Positions 1 through 9,069 of a stretch of 64,000 nucleotides of DNA are shown here, in pieces. The notes below the pieces were generated by a model. That model did not search any database. It was not told where the DNA came from and worked only from the letters and a program-made list of their open reading frames with translations. The stretch is taken from the NCBI GenBank assembly GCA_949373095.1, contig CASIBY010000003.1:109631-173630 (forward strand), read 5' to 3'. Every line of letters begins with the position of its first letter. Position 1 is the stretch's first letter. Position numbers and translations under genes: made by a program. The stretch is from Candidatus Poseidoniaceae archaeon (GTDB taxonomy: Archaea; Thermoplasmatota; Poseidoniia; Poseidoniales; Poseidoniaceae).

Positions 1-248
1 TCAGCAGTCCAATCCTCAACAAGGTCAACGTGGGTTTTCAAGGCAGCGATAAAGGGCCCAACTCGTTCGATAAGCGATTCAAGTTCCCCCATAGTCGGCT
101 TATCTGCGGCGAGGCATACCAAACTCTTCTTTTCGGCAGCAACTTGCATGTATTGTTTGGCCATGCTGTTGGTGGCCAAAACCCATCGTTCTCCCCAAAT
201 CTCAGCGGCGTCCATGCCGTGAGGTGAGCCGACCCTGCCCTCAATCAT
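1..248 (-). CDS. pyrF: orotidine 5'-phosphate decarboxylase, partial (N-terminal part)
   Basis: Decarboxylates OMP to UMP in the last step of pyrimidine synthesis. The reverse-strand reading frame runs off the window edge, so only about 82 residues are seen. It contains LVCLAADKPTMGELESLIER followed by VGPFIAALKTHVDLVEDW. This matches the family pattern in which a strand-1 Asp (here AAD) is followed by a (I/V)GP..ALKTHVD segment carrying the catalytic Lys. The form with GP-x-ALKTHVD resembles the eukaryotic/URA3-like group. I chose the ATG at 246-248; the frame stays open upstream, with a TTG alternative about 24 nt further. It is divergent from the S15 peptidase. Whether it is fused to an orotate phosphoribosyltransferase cannot be seen. 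Confidence 0.8.
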   Translation of the reverse strand, partial: MIEGRVGSPHGMDAAEIWGERWVLATNSMAKQYMQVAAEKKSLVCLAADKPTMGELESLIERVGPFIAALKTHVDLVEDWTA

Positions 249-311
249 TGCGGCGTAGAGTTTTGTCAAACAAACATCACCTTCATCATGGACCGCCGCG
301 CCAATCCAACC

Positions 312-2093
312 ATGCGACAGGCGTTGTTTCTTGCTGTTCTGTTGCTTTTCATGCCTCTTTCAGGGTGCCTAAGCGACGAAAACAGCAGTGATGACCAAGA
401 CATGAATGGGTTCTATCCATCGGTCTGGGAGCGCCACGAACTGGATTGGAATTGGAGCAGTTCAATCTCGTATGTTCTCGAACGTGGGCCGTACGAAGCC
501 CTTGAAGTCCAAGAGGCGACATTCGAAGTTGACACATCTGGAGTTTGGGAAACTGGGCCTGCAACCTCAAACGTACACCTTTCCTATTGGCTTCCTTCAA
601 ACACTCTTGAGGGTGAAGCGGTACCCGTTATCGCCGTTGTTAGCCCCTACTTTTCCTTTGGACAACCCGGTTCAGAAAGCGGAGCAACCAACGTTGTGGG
701 GGCAGGCCGTGGCGAATTTATTTACGAAAACTATGTTCCACACGGATACGCCTTTGCACAAGTGTCGGTATTTGGAACAGAGGAATCAAGCGGTTGCTTT
801 GACTATCGGGGTGAAGGTGAGGGCTGGGGGATTCATGCTGCAGTAGAATGGTTGGGGCAACAAAACTGGTCCAACGGAAAGGTTGGTTTGTATGGAAAAT
901 CCTACGAAGGCGCAACACAATGGGAAGCAGCAGCTCTTGGAAGTGAATACTTAGCGACCATCGTTCCAATTTCAGGCACAACAGGCCTCCATCCACTTCT
1001 TTACAAAAACGGCAGTGCAGAGGCACGAAGCCAAGTCATGCACATGAATTATTTCAGCAGCACCGTCGACTATAATGAGGATGATTTTGACAACATTTGC
1101 CCCGACATCATCGAGGGATTCTTTGCCGGCCCGGTGACCTACGGCGCTGGAGAACTTGACCCCTACATGGCCAATTATTACGATGAACGAGAACACATTT
1201 CCAAGGCCTTGGAGAATTACAAAGGCAGTGTGTATTGGGTTCAGGGTATGCAGGATTGGAACGTAGACCCCCACCAAGTATTCCCGTGGTATCAGACCTT
1301 CATCGATGAAGGCTTCGAAGTTCGGGGTATGCTTGGGCAGTGGGAGCATAACTATCCCGATCAGTGGACGAAGCATAACAATCAGGATTCTGGCTACGGC
1401 GGAGAGGCCATTCAGAACATGACTCGGTGGGACTGGGCTCAAGACCTCTTTGAATGGTTTGAGTACTACCTCAAAGGAGTAGGCCCACAACCAGAGTTAC
1501 ACGCTCAAATTCAACGCAATGACGGTGAGTGGAGAATTGAATCCACTTGGCCCCCTCTCGATGCAACCCCCCTTGAACAGCCCCTTGACGGGTGCACACA
1601 AGATGGCCAACGCGTCGCTGGAGCAAGTGTTGCTGGCGGTGGAGCGATGAGTGTGACGTTTGTGTGCCCAGCCCTCTTTGATGACCAAGACGCTCATCTT
1701 TCCGGTCTTTTCCGACTTCATCTTGACGTAACAGCAGCCATGGACGGCGGCCAAATCTTTGCAGAAATACAAGATGCGGAAACAGGCCTCCGCCTTGGCC
1801 ACGCCACCATGGACATCCGCTACCATCAGGGGGGAAGCGACCCAACAACCGTCTTTCCCGGCCAGAGCTTGACCATGATGATGGAATTCCAAGCCATTGA
1901 CGCAATCCTTCCGGCAGGACACGGAATACGTCTTGTTCTCACTGAAACAGGAGAGGACTACCTCGCACCCGCCTGCGGCCTACTATGTCCTGTTACTGTT
2001 AACGGTGGAATGTTAACGGTTGATCACATTCTAAGAGATGGAAGCAACATGTTGCTCACCCCCCAGAGTGATGACGCTGCAAACAATCAGTGA
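312..2093 (+). CDS. secreted lipoprotein, S15/CocE-type X-Pro dipeptidyl peptidase or acyl hydrolase
   Basis: An alpha/beta hydrolase probably anchored outside the cell that cleaves peptides after X-Pro or related ester/amide bonds. The N-terminus from this ATG is a lipoprotein signal with lipobox LSGC; an upstream in-frame ATG at 288 would add eight polar residues. The nucleophile motif is GKSYEG (family GxSYxG, Ser near residue 197). A likely catalytic Asp lies in GMQDWNVDPHQ and a His in GQWEHNYP, which fits the S15 order Ser-Asp-His. The last 200 residues fit the jelly-roll C-terminal domain of X-Pro dipeptidyl peptidases. The length of 593 residues is usual for the family. Exact substrate is unknown. 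It fits a protein-scavenging heterotrophic lifestyle. Confidence 0.85.
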   Translation: MRQALFLAVLLLFMPLSGCLSDENSSDDQDMNGFYPSVWERHELDWNWSSSISYVLERGPYEALEVQEATFEVDTSGVWETGPATSNVHLSYWLPSNTLEGEAVPVIAVVSPYFSFGQPGSESGATNVVGAGRGEFIYENYVPHGYAFAQVSVFGTEESSGCFDYRGEGEGWGIHAAVEWLGQQNWSNGKVGLYGKSYEGATQWEAAALGSEYLATIVPISGTTGLHPLLYKNGSAEARSQVMHMNYFSSTVDYNEDDFDNICPDIIEGFFAGPVTYGAGELDPYMANYYDEREHISKALENYKGSVYWVQGMQDWNVDPHQVFPWYQTFIDEGFEVRGMLGQWEHNYPDQWTKHNNQDSGYGGEAIQNMTRWDWAQDLFEWFEYYLKGVGPQPELHAQIQRNDGEWRIESTWPPLDATPLEQPLDGCTQDGQRVAGASVAGGGAMSVTFVCPALFDDQDAHLSGLFRLHLDVTAAMDGGQIFAEIQDAETGLRLGHATMDIRYHQGGSDPTTVFPGQSLTMMMEFQAIDAILPAGHGIRLVLTETGEDYLAPACGLLCPVTVNGGMLTVDHILRDGSNMLLTPQSDDAANNQ

Positions 2094-2318
2094 TTACGAC
2101 ACATCATTGAGTTCAATGGTCAAGGTCGGCAACAAATATCTTGATATCAAAACAGAGTGGCGAACTATCTGGTCGGATGCGCCAAAATGAAATGAAAATG
2201 AGGACATACGAGCATCCAAATTTTAAAAAAATACAATTCAAACAACCAAACAATCTAAATTAACATAAATAACAAATCATATGATTATCTATAAGTCGGT
2301 AAATATGAGCGTATGGTT

Positions 2319-2326
2319 CATATACC
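2319..2326 (+). promoter_or_regulatory. probable TATA box of the glutamine synthetase gene
   Basis: The stretch CATATACC is centred about 30 nt before the ATG at 2353. The 250 nt upstream are conspicuously AT-rich compared with flanking coding DNA. The spacing would give a very short or absent leader, which supports starting the gene at 2353 rather than at the upstream ATG at 2281. Other TATA-like strings nearby make the assignment tentative. Confidence 0.4.
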
Positions 2327-2352
2327 GTCTGTATAACGAGTCATATGATACT

Positions 2353-3363
2353 ATGATAGATAAAGCAAAGTTAGAGTACATTTGGCTAGACGGGTACGAA
2401 CCTACACAGAATATGCGTAGTAAGACGCTTGTGAAGAACGATTTTTCAGGCGAACTTGAAGACTGCCCAGTATGGTGTTTTGATGGCTCATCAACGCGCC
2501 AAGCAGAAGGTGGCGATTCTGATTGCTTGCTTCAGCCAGTTGCAATCTTCCCAGACCCACAACGCTTCAACGGATATTTGGTGATGTGTGAAGTCATGAA
2601 TGCAGATGGAACTCCTCACGCCAGCAATGGACGTGCCACCATCGATGATGATGATGAAGACTTTTGGTTTGGATTTGAGCAAGAATATTTCATTATGGAT
2701 GTTGAAACAACACTTCCAGTTGGGTTCCCAGTTGGAGGATATCCAGGGCCTCAAGGTTTGTATTATTGTTCAGTGGGTGGGCGAAATACCCACGGGCGTG
2801 CCTTCGTTGAAGAGCATGCAGATCTCTGCCTTGACGCCGGAATTAACTTCGAAGGGATCAACCAGGAAGTCGCTTGCGGCCAGTGGGAATTCCAAGTCTT
2901 TGCAAAGGGTGCAAAACGTGCTGGCGACGAATTGTGGGTCGCAAGGTACCTTCTTGACCGTTTGACAGAGAGCTACGGATACTACATTGAATACCATCCA
3001 AAACCCGTCAAAGGAGACTGGAACGGATCCGGAATGCACGCCAACTTCAGCGATGGCCGGATGCGTGATGAAGGGGGAGAAGAACTCTTCAACAAGATAT
3101 GTGAAGAATTCGGAAAGAATGTCAAGAAGCACATGGATGTCTATGGTGCTTACAACGACCTTCGTTTGACCGGGCTTCATGAGACCCAATCCATCGACCA
3201 ATTTTCGTACGGCGTTTCTGACCGAGGGGCATCAATTCGCATACCTATTAGTACCGTAGATGATGGCTGGATTGGCCGTCTTGAGGACCGCCGACCTGCC
3301 TCAAACGGAGACCCTTACAAGATTGGCTCCGTGATTATTTCAACTACGAAAGCGGCTTATTGA
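2353..3363 (+). CDS. glnA: glutamine synthetase, type II (eukaryote-like GSII)
   Basis: Condenses glutamate and ammonia with ATP to glutamine, the main ammonium assimilation step in the cytosol. The start IDKAKLEYIWLDGYEP and the motif WCFDGSSTRQAEGGDSD are the GSII signature and not the GSI type found in most archaea. Metal- and substrate-binding segments follow: WFGFEQEYFIMD, FEGINQEVACGQWEFQV, KGDWNGSGMHANFS and FSYGVSDRGASIRIP. The 336-residue length is typical of GSII (about 350) and far below GSI (about 450). An upstream in-frame ATG at 2281 would add 24 atypical residues lying inside the AT-rich promoter. GSII is known mainly from eukaryotes and some bacteria, so lateral origin is likely. 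Confidence 0.93.
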   Translation: MIDKAKLEYIWLDGYEPTQNMRSKTLVKNDFSGELEDCPVWCFDGSSTRQAEGGDSDCLLQPVAIFPDPQRFNGYLVMCEVMNADGTPHASNGRATIDDDDEDFWFGFEQEYFIMDVETTLPVGFPVGGYPGPQGLYYCSVGGRNTHGRAFVEEHADLCLDAGINFEGINQEVACGQWEFQVFAKGAKRAGDELWVARYLLDRLTESYGYYIEYHPKPVKGDWNGSGMHANFSDGRMRDEGGEELFNKICEEFGKNVKKHMDVYGAYNDLRLTGLHETQSIDQFSYGVSDRGASIRIPISTVDDGWIGRLEDRRPASNGDPYKIGSVIISTTKAAY

Positions 3364-3644
3364 GTGGAACCATCTTGCTCGGCTTTCCGAGCACGAGCGA
3401 CGCCGATGATGACGGCAAGAATCACAGCGAGGGTCATGACATTCGCCACGATCATTGCCAGGGAGTCGACAAGGACACCGTACAGCAACCACATTGAGAG
3501 CGCAATGAACACAACGCCGAATGTAGGGAGTGAAATTCCTTCGTGACGCTTGTGCTTCCATACTTCAATGATTTGTGGAATCCACGCGATGATTCCAACA
3601 ACTCCGGCCAATAAACCGATGGCCTCAATCCATGCTTCAGCCAC
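3357..3644 (-). CDS. SemiSWEET / PQ-loop family small transporter
   Basis: A three-helix membrane protein of the MtN3/SWEET class that would dimerise to move sugars or another small solute passively. The sequence shows the PQ-loop motif GIIAWIPQIIEVWKHK in helix 1, followed by SLPTFGVVFIALSMWLLYG and a third helix. From the GTG at 3644 it has 95 residues, the usual SemiSWEET size. A longer open frame to 3743 overlaps the preceding gene and adds a basic, non-family extension, so I reject that start. It is the last gene of a minus-strand group after the NERD protein. Its stop slightly overlaps the convergent glutamine synthetase stop. Confidence 0.8.
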   Translation of the reverse strand: MAEAWIEAIGLLAGVVGIIAWIPQIIEVWKHKRHEGISLPTFGVVFIALSMWLLYGVLVDSLAMIVANVMTLAVILAVIIGVARARKAEQDGSTQ

Positions 3645-3691
3645 AAATGAGCGGCGACGCTCTTGGTGTTTGAATCCTCTCCTGGGCCCTA

Positions 3692-4597
3692 TTAGGGGCT
3701 TGAAGGGGGTTTTGAGAGGTTGAGACGAACGATGCCGGCCCATGGGACATCTTCAGGCTCCTTTCTTCCTACGACATGCATGCGCAGTGATTTGCCATAG
3801 GGGAGGGATGCTTTTACATGCTGTTGACCAAAGTATAATTCAACATTCGATGGTCCTTTTGACCAGAGTGAAAAGAACGAACGGGCATGAACTGCGTTTC
3901 CAAGCAAAGGCTCCCGGCATGAATCCTGCCATTGGGCAATGTCGTCGCCAAGCCCCAATCCAAGGACGTCTCCCTTGAGCATCAATCCCCCATTCAATTC
4001 AATTTCATCCCATGTACCAAACCCACTAACGAAGTCAAGCAAATTTTGATTGATTGGTCCTGGGTTTTCTTCTTCCAACAAGGTGATGAATTGGTTTTCG
4101 TTTTTGACATCTGAATTGAGAACACCAATGTTATTTGGCCATTCGAGTTTGTGATGAGTAAAAGCCAGTAAGACCCGAACAGTGATTTCCTCGTCATCAG
4201 GATGTCGTGCTTTGAACATCTCGTGGAGTATCTTTGCCTTTCGCTCAATACGCTGACTTACAGTGCTGTGGTTGTGGCTTGTTCCGTTGTTCCGCTCTTG
4301 GATGAACTCCTCTTTGTGATTGATGGAAAAAGAACCGGACCAGTGTTTTTGTTCAACGACCAGCATCGTCCCGCCTCCTACAATAACAAGGTCAATCTCT
4401 CGCTTCCCGCCCTGTTCTACGTCGGGGATACGCACTGATTCAAAGATGTTCCACCCGTTAGGTTTTCCGGCTGCTCTGCTGATTTTAGCCAACCGTTGCT
4501 CAGCTAATTCACCAGCACGGTGAATGTCGTCAGGAGGTGATGAAACCTTTCTCTGGCGCCACCATTTCCATCGTTGCGCCCATTTCATGGAGTTCAC
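3692..4597 (-). CDS. NERD-domain protein (nuclease-related)
   Basis: Residues from about 25 to 150 fit a NERD domain, a fold related to restriction-endonuclease-like enzymes. GKREIDLVIVGGGTMLVVEQKHWSGSF supplies the D...ExK arrangement expected of the catalytic core (Asp, then Glu-Gln-Lys), written here in part only. The region after about residue 180 is unassigned and ends in a small beta-rich segment. The ATG overlaps the stop of the HAD phosphatase gene by 4 nt, so the two are probably co-transcribed and translationally coupled. Substrate and role are not known; NERD proteins are thought to act in DNA processing. No helicase partner is adjacent. Confidence 0.75.
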   Translation of the reverse strand: MNSMKWAQRWKWWRQRKVSSPPDDIHRAGELAEQRLAKISRAAGKPNGWNIFESVRIPDVEQGGKREIDLVIVGGGTMLVVEQKHWSGSFSINHKEEFIQERNNGTSHNHSTVSQRIERKAKILHEMFKARHPDDEEITVRVLLAFTHHKLEWPNNIGVLNSDVKNENQFITLLEEENPGPINQNLLDFVSGFGTWDEIELNGGLMLKGDVLGLGLGDDIAQWQDSCREPLLGNAVHARSFFSLWSKGPSNVELYFGQQHVKASLPYGKSLRMHVVGRKEPEDVPWAGIVRLNLSKPPSSP

Positions 4598-5382
4598 CGA
4601 AGGAGTTGATCAACGCTTTCTACAACGAAGGCTGGTTGTTGTTCAGCCCCTTCGCTCAAAGCTGCTACATCTTCTCGAGTTGCTTCTCCTGACAAAACCA
4701 ACACGCCAACGACCCCTGCCCTCGTAGCCATCGCCATATCAGTATACAATCGGTCTCCGACCATGGCGCAGCGCCCAGGCTCTAATCCGAGTGCTTCAAT
4801 TTTGTGAAGAATCATTCCAGCATTTGGTTTACCCGTGATGTGAACTGGGCCGTGTCCGGTTGTTGCTTTGAACATGGCGAGATACGCTCCAACATCAGGA
4901 AGCCCTCCGTCTGGACTTGGGCACACCATGTCTGGATGGCTTGCTACCAATGGTACGCCAGCATGCATGTGAATGCTAGCGGTTGAAATTTTGTCATAGG
5001 TCAATTCTGTATCGTACCCCAAGACAACGTATTGCGGGGCAGAACTTGTTGTTGCAATACCTTGTTCTTCGAGCATGCTGCGCATCCCCTCAGTTCCGAC
5101 CATCCATGTCTCAGTGACGCCTTCTTTATTGAGCCACGCCAACAGGTCATGAGTTGACAAGAGGACATCTTCGGCTTCAGCCTCCAATCCTAAACCGTGT
5201 AATTTTTTCAGATATTGTTCAACAGATTTGGACGAATTGTTGGATAAAAAATACCGACGAACCCCGCGTTTTGTACACCTTTGAAGGAAGGCCTCTGCGC
5301 CCTCAATGAGGTCACCGCCGAGGTAAATCGTCCCGTCTAGGTCGAGAAAAACAGCGTCAATATCATTGAGTTGAGCGTCCAT
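4594..5382 (-). CDS. HAD-superfamily IIA phosphatase (NagD / 4-nitrophenylphosphatase-like)
   Basis: A cytosolic Mg-dependent phosphatase, candidate substrates being sugar phosphates or nucleotides. Motif I is AVFLDLDGTIYLGG near residue 10, motif II is YFLSNNSSKS (Ser/Asn), the Lys motif is ITGKPNAGMI, and motif III is CAMVGDRLYTDMAMATRAG. This order and the C2-type cap between motifs II and III define the IIA (NagD) subgroup. At 262 residues the length is normal. It begins 9 nt after the stop of the flavoprotein gene upstream and overlaps the NERD gene downstream, forming an apparent operon. Physiological substrate cannot be predicted. Confidence 0.87.
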   Translation of the reverse strand: MDAQLNDIDAVFLDLDGTIYLGGDLIEGAEAFLQRCTKRGVRRYFLSNNSSKSVEQYLKKLHGLGLEAEAEDVLLSTHDLLAWLNKEGVTETWMVGTEGMRSMLEEQGIATTSSAPQYVVLGYDTELTYDKISTASIHMHAGVPLVASHPDMVCPSPDGGLPDVGAYLAMFKATTGHGPVHITGKPNAGMILHKIEALGLEPGRCAMVGDRLYTDMAMATRAGVVGVLVLSGEATREDVAALSEGAEQQPAFVVESVDQLLR

Positions 5383-5391
5383 ATATTTCCC

Positions 5392-6771
5392 TCAGAACAT
5401 CAGTGTCTTGAACATAAACCAGGGTGAATGCAGGTTCTCTTGCGCTTCTTTACTTGCGATCATTTCGGTCATCATTTCTTGTATAACCGGTTTCTTTGAG
5501 GCCTTCTTGACAAACCAGTTCAGAAGCCATGCTTTCCGACTCATTCGTTGCATGCGGTGTGAATTGGTGAGTTCAGGGCCCAATGCATTCCAAAGTGCCT
5601 TTTGGTAATCCATGGGGGCTTTCTTTTCGAGAATATGTTGAGCAGCTAACTCGCCGCTGACCAATGCATTTCCAACACCTTCTCCACTGAAGGGGTCAAC
5701 CAGTGTAGCGGCATCTCCAACCAAGAAGACGCGATTCGCAGCAGATCTTCGGGGTTGCAATTCAGATTTCTTCCGTGGTGAGCCAAAGGGCAATTGCCAG
5801 CCTCGTCCAGACCCTTCAATCATTGTTGCATCAGCAAATCGGTCTTTGAACAATTTGTGGTTTGCAATCACGTCAGCTTGTAGAGCTTTGAGCTTCTTCT
5901 TTTGCTTGTCCATTTCGGACATGACCATTCCAATGCCAACGTTAACTGTTCCTTCTGAAACTGGGAAGAGCCAGAAATATCCGGGGAGGACAGAGTCGAC
6001 AAAATGAATCTCGATGTCACCGACTTGAGACTCACATCCTTTGACGCCCGTCCAGTATTCACGATAACCAGCACAGTAGTGGTCGCGGTCTAGCATGGGC
6101 TCTTCGTATGTATCTTCAAGCATGGATTTGGCGACCGGGCAACGGTACCCCGCAGCGCCAACGAGGTTTGATGCGTGAAACGTCAGTTCTTCGCCACCCC
6201 TTCCGCCAATTCTGACAACAACTCCCGAGCCGTAGCGGGCATCCCCACTTTTTGGCCCGGGATCTTCGCCACCGTTGCCATCATCGTAGAGAACTTGGCG
6301 AACTTCTCCGCCCTGAATCACAGCTCCACCCGCCTCTCGTACGGTCGATTGTACTTCTCGGAACAGGAGCGTGTCAAATTGTTCTCGAGGCAGTGCATAA
6401 CCCGCTTCAAGGCGAGCAACGTCTTCTTCTGGAAGAGCGACACGAACCTCATGTCCTTTCGGGGAAGAGAAGAGAATGCCTGTGACGCGAAAGTGAGGGG
6501 TCTGCTCGAGATGTTCTTTTACGCCTAATCTTTGAACGTGACTCAACGATTTACCACCAACGGCATCTCCGCAAATCTTGTCTCTTGGCCAAATGTCTTT
6601 TTCAATTAACAAAACACGTTGACCACCCATTGCCAGATAGCCAGCAGCCGATGCCCCACCGGGGCCGCCTCCAACAACAATAGTGTCGAATGAGGTTCCG
6701 TTTTCAGGGAGTTCTCCCGTGTCAATGGGATTGTCCCATGCGACTGAGTTAACAGGAGATGCACCGCTCAT
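5392..6771 (-). CDS. geranylgeranyl reductase family FAD-dependent oxidoreductase
   Basis: Probably saturates isoprenoid chains, as in maturation of archaeal ether lipids or of menaquinone side chains. The N-terminus has the Rossmann FAD motif VGGGPGGASAAGYLAMGG and an acidic strand end (LLIEKD), then KICGDAVGGK, the conserved Cys-Gly-Asp-Ala segment of the family. The second FAD motif is VFLVGDAATLVDPFSGEGVG near residue 350. The length of 459 is slightly longer than typical (about 390-430). The family also includes halogenases and hydroxylases, so the reaction is inferred. It heads the minus-strand group and is divergent from the EamA transporter over about 60 nt. Confidence 0.8.
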   Translation of the reverse strand: MSGASPVNSVAWDNPIDTGELPENGTSFDTIVVGGGPGGASAAGYLAMGGQRVLLIEKDIWPRDKICGDAVGGKSLSHVQRLGVKEHLEQTPHFRVTGILFSSPKGHEVRVALPEEDVARLEAGYALPREQFDTLLFREVQSTVREAGGAVIQGGEVRQVLYDDGNGGEDPGPKSGDARYGSGVVVRIGGRGGEELTFHASNLVGAAGYRCPVAKSMLEDTYEEPMLDRDHYCAGYREYWTGVKGCESQVGDIEIHFVDSVLPGYFWLFPVSEGTVNVGIGMVMSEMDKQKKKLKALQADVIANHKLFKDRFADATMIEGSGRGWQLPFGSPRKKSELQPRRSAANRVFLVGDAATLVDPFSGEGVGNALVSGELAAQHILEKKAPMDYQKALWNALGPELTNSHRMQRMSRKAWLLNWFVKKASKKPVIQEMMTEMIASKEAQENLHSPWFMFKTLMF

Positions 6772-6831
6772 GAAGACTCCACAGAAGGGGCACTCCTTGA
6801 GGATATGCGTTGTTCATGAAGATGAACCACC

Positions 6832-7833
6832 ATGCTCATGACCCCGACGAACCACCCAGCGGGCATGGCGGAGGGAGAAAATCAGACGGTTTCTCAATCA
6901 AATCCGACCCGGAGAACCGCTGCGCTGGTCCTATTCAGTGTCACGCTCGTTTGGGGTGCAACATTCATCTGGATGAAACAGGCACTGAATGCTCTTGAAG
7001 GTGAACTTGAGATATATGGAACGGTCCCCATTGTTGCGTTTTTAGTCGGAGCACGTTTTTTCATCGCCATGGTTCTGATGCTGTTGTTTTTCTCCAAGGC
7101 GCGGGAGGCGGTGAAGGAAAAGGAATTGTGGCGCGGTGGAGCACTTTTGGGCGGATTAATGCTCGTTGGATTTGTTACGCAAATGGTGGCTTTGGAAGAG
7201 ATTAATCCTTCAACGTCTGCGTTTCTTACCTCTCTCTACGTCGTCATGACTGCAATGCTCAGCGTTCGCATGACGCAACACCCTCCTCGGGCAACCCTCT
7301 ACTGGGGCGTGTTTCTCGCCACCTTCGGTGCTGGATTTATTGGAGGCCCCCCGCATCTTTCCTGGGGCTGGGGAGAAATTGTTACAGTGTTTTCAGCCTT
7401 CTTTTTCGCCCTTCATATCGTGTTCACTCAAAACCTCACAAAGCGCTACGACCCAATCGGTCTTTCTCTCACGTCCTTTGTTGTGGTTTGCGTTGGGGCT
7501 TGGCTGATTATGCTCATAGTCTCCGGCGAAATAATGTCAATGATCCCCGCAGTTCTATCGACCAAAGGGGTCCTTTTCCCCCTCGTACTGCTCGGGGTCG
7601 GCGGCTCATTTTTCTGCCTTCTAGCACTCAACATGTTTCAGCGGCACATGCATCCGGTCCAGGCAGCAATTATCTATGCATTTGAACCGGTCTGGGCCAC
7701 AATTTTTGGCCTCATCCTAGGGCTCGTTCCATGGACTTGGTGGATCTTGATTGGAGGTTCCGTCCTTCTTGGTGGCAATCTGTTGGTTGAACTCACCACG
7801 CCTCAAGACGACGATGACAAAGAGAACCCTTGA
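6832..7833 (+). CDS. EamA/DMT-superfamily transporter
   Basis: A membrane permease with ten predicted helices arranged as two EamA repeats of five. The first repeat begins ALVLFSVTLVWGATFIWMKQ and the second contains LVLLGVGGSFFCLLALNMFQ and AFEPVWATIFGLILG, a classic DMT signature with the E-P-V-W segment. The C-terminus is acidic and cytosolic (DDDDKENP). A second ATG at 6865 is an equally plausible start since the first eleven residues are not conserved in type. The stop overlaps the next open frame by 4 nt. Metabolites such as amino acids are common DMT cargo; the real substrate is unknown. Confidence 0.87.
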   Translation: MLMTPTNHPAGMAEGENQTVSQSNPTRRTAALVLFSVTLVWGATFIWMKQALNALEGELEIYGTVPIVAFLVGARFFIAMVLMLLFFSKAREAVKEKELWRGGALLGGLMLVGFVTQMVALEEINPSTSAFLTSLYVVMTAMLSVRMTQHPPRATLYWGVFLATFGAGFIGGPPHLSWGWGEIVTVFSAFFFALHIVFTQNLTKRYDPIGLSLTSFVVVCVGAWLIMLIVSGEIMSMIPAVLSTKGVLFPLVLLGVGGSFFCLLALNMFQRHMHPVQAAIIYAFEPVWATIFGLILGLVPWTWWILIGGSVLLGGNLLVELTTPQDDDDKENP

Positions 7834-7868
7834 AGATGACCTTCCTCGTGGAAGGAGCGTTGAGGGAC

Positions 7869-9047
7869 ATGTCAAAAGATAACTCGGATCACAAATTTGC
7901 CAGTAAAGCAGTCCATAGCGGCACACAGCACATTGGCGATGCAGTCAACACTCCGATCTTCCAATCCTCAACATACAAATTGACCGACGAGCGTTATGCT
8001 GGGTGGGCTGCAGGGGCTCAACACACGCTTCTTTACGGCAGGCTTTCTTCGGTGAATTCAGATGCAGTAGCTCAGAAACTAACCGCATTAGAAGAAGGTG
8101 AAGACGCAGAAACCTTCGCATCAGGGATGGCAGCCATTTCAGCAACTATGCTTTCCTTCCTCAATCAAGGCGACCACATTGTGGCAAGCGCAGACGTGTA
8201 CGGAGGAACATACGGCCTCTTGACAGAAGAGTTGACACGCTTTGGAATCGATGTCAGCATGGCAAACATGCAAGACCCATCTTCTTACGAAGCGGCTATT
8301 CAGCCGAACACCAAGATTCTCTACATTGAGACCTTGACAAATCCCGTGTTGAAGGTATGCGACATCCCCGCCATGGTTGAAATCGGTCGCCGACACGATC
8401 TGATGGTCATCATCGACAACACCTTTGCGTCCCCTTGGGGCTGCAAACCGCTTACCATGGGCGTTGACTTAGTCATCCATTCCACAACAAAATACCTCGG
8501 TGGGCACTCCGATATTATCGGCGGTGCAGTTGTCGGTTCACGAGAACTCATCGCTCAAATTTTCATGCGTAAGGTTCACTTTGGAGGAAGTCCAGACCCA
8601 CATGCCTGTTACCTCCTAGAACGTGGAATGCGCACCCTTGATGTTCGGATGCCACGCATCTGCACCAACGCAGCAACACTTGCAGAGCGCCTCTCAGAAC
8701 ACAACCATGTGGACTACGTTTTGCACACTAGTCTAGAAACCCATCCCGATTATGAAGTTGCAAACCGCATCCTTCCCAAGGGCTCGGGCATGGTTGCCTT
8801 TGTAGTCAAAGGTGGAGACGATGCGGCACTCAAATTCATGCGTGGACTTGATATGATTTACGAAGCGACAAGTCTCGGGGGCGTTGAATCGTTGATTGAG
8901 TGTCCGTTTAACTCCAGCCACATGTTCGTCCCAGAAGACGTGCGACATTCCGCAGGCGTCGTGCCTGGATTTGTTCGTCTCAGCATTGGTATCGAAGATG
9001 CCGAAGACCTTTGGAACGACATCAATGACGCCCTAAACACCCTCTGA
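7869..9047 (+). CDS. cystathionine gamma-synthase / gamma-lyase family PLP enzyme
   Basis: A fold-type I PLP enzyme of trans-sulfuration (Cys/Met metabolism). The start MSKDNSDHKFASKAVHSG precedes PIFQSSTYKLTD, the family N-terminal signature. YGRLSSVNSDAVAQKL contributes the cofactor-binding Tyr-x-Arg from the neighbouring subunit. FASGMAAISATMLSFLNQGD and VDLVIHSTTKYLGGHSD carry the phosphate-binding Ser/Gly and the Schiff-base Lys. The active site ends with YEATSLGGVESLIECP. Length 392 is standard. Sequence alone does not separate cystathionine gamma-synthase, gamma-lyase and methionine gamma-lyase. An upstream ATG at 7830 would overlap the transporter gene. The LysE exporter downstream may be linked to amino-acid homeostasis. 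Confidence 0.88.
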   Translation: MSKDNSDHKFASKAVHSGTQHIGDAVNTPIFQSSTYKLTDERYAGWAAGAQHTLLYGRLSSVNSDAVAQKLTALEEGEDAETFASGMAAISATMLSFLNQGDHIVASADVYGGTYGLLTEELTRFGIDVSMANMQDPSSYEAAIQPNTKILYIETLTNPVLKVCDIPAMVEIGRRHDLMVIIDNTFASPWGCKPLTMGVDLVIHSTTKYLGGHSDIIGGAVVGSRELIAQIFMRKVHFGGSPDPHACYLLERGMRTLDVRMPRICTNAATLAERLSEHNHVDYVLHTSLETHPDYEVANRILPKGSGMVAFVVKGGDDAALKFMRGLDMIYEATSLGGVESLIECPFNSSHMFVPEDVRHSAGVVPGFVRLSIGIEDAEDLWNDINDALNTL

Positions 9048-9069
9048 CCGAATATTTGGGCGTGTGGGA

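Noticed and set aside
972-1490. 172-codon minus-strand frame inside the S15 peptidase gene
   Set aside because: Shadow of a strongly supported coding frame; no start signal and no recognisable motif.
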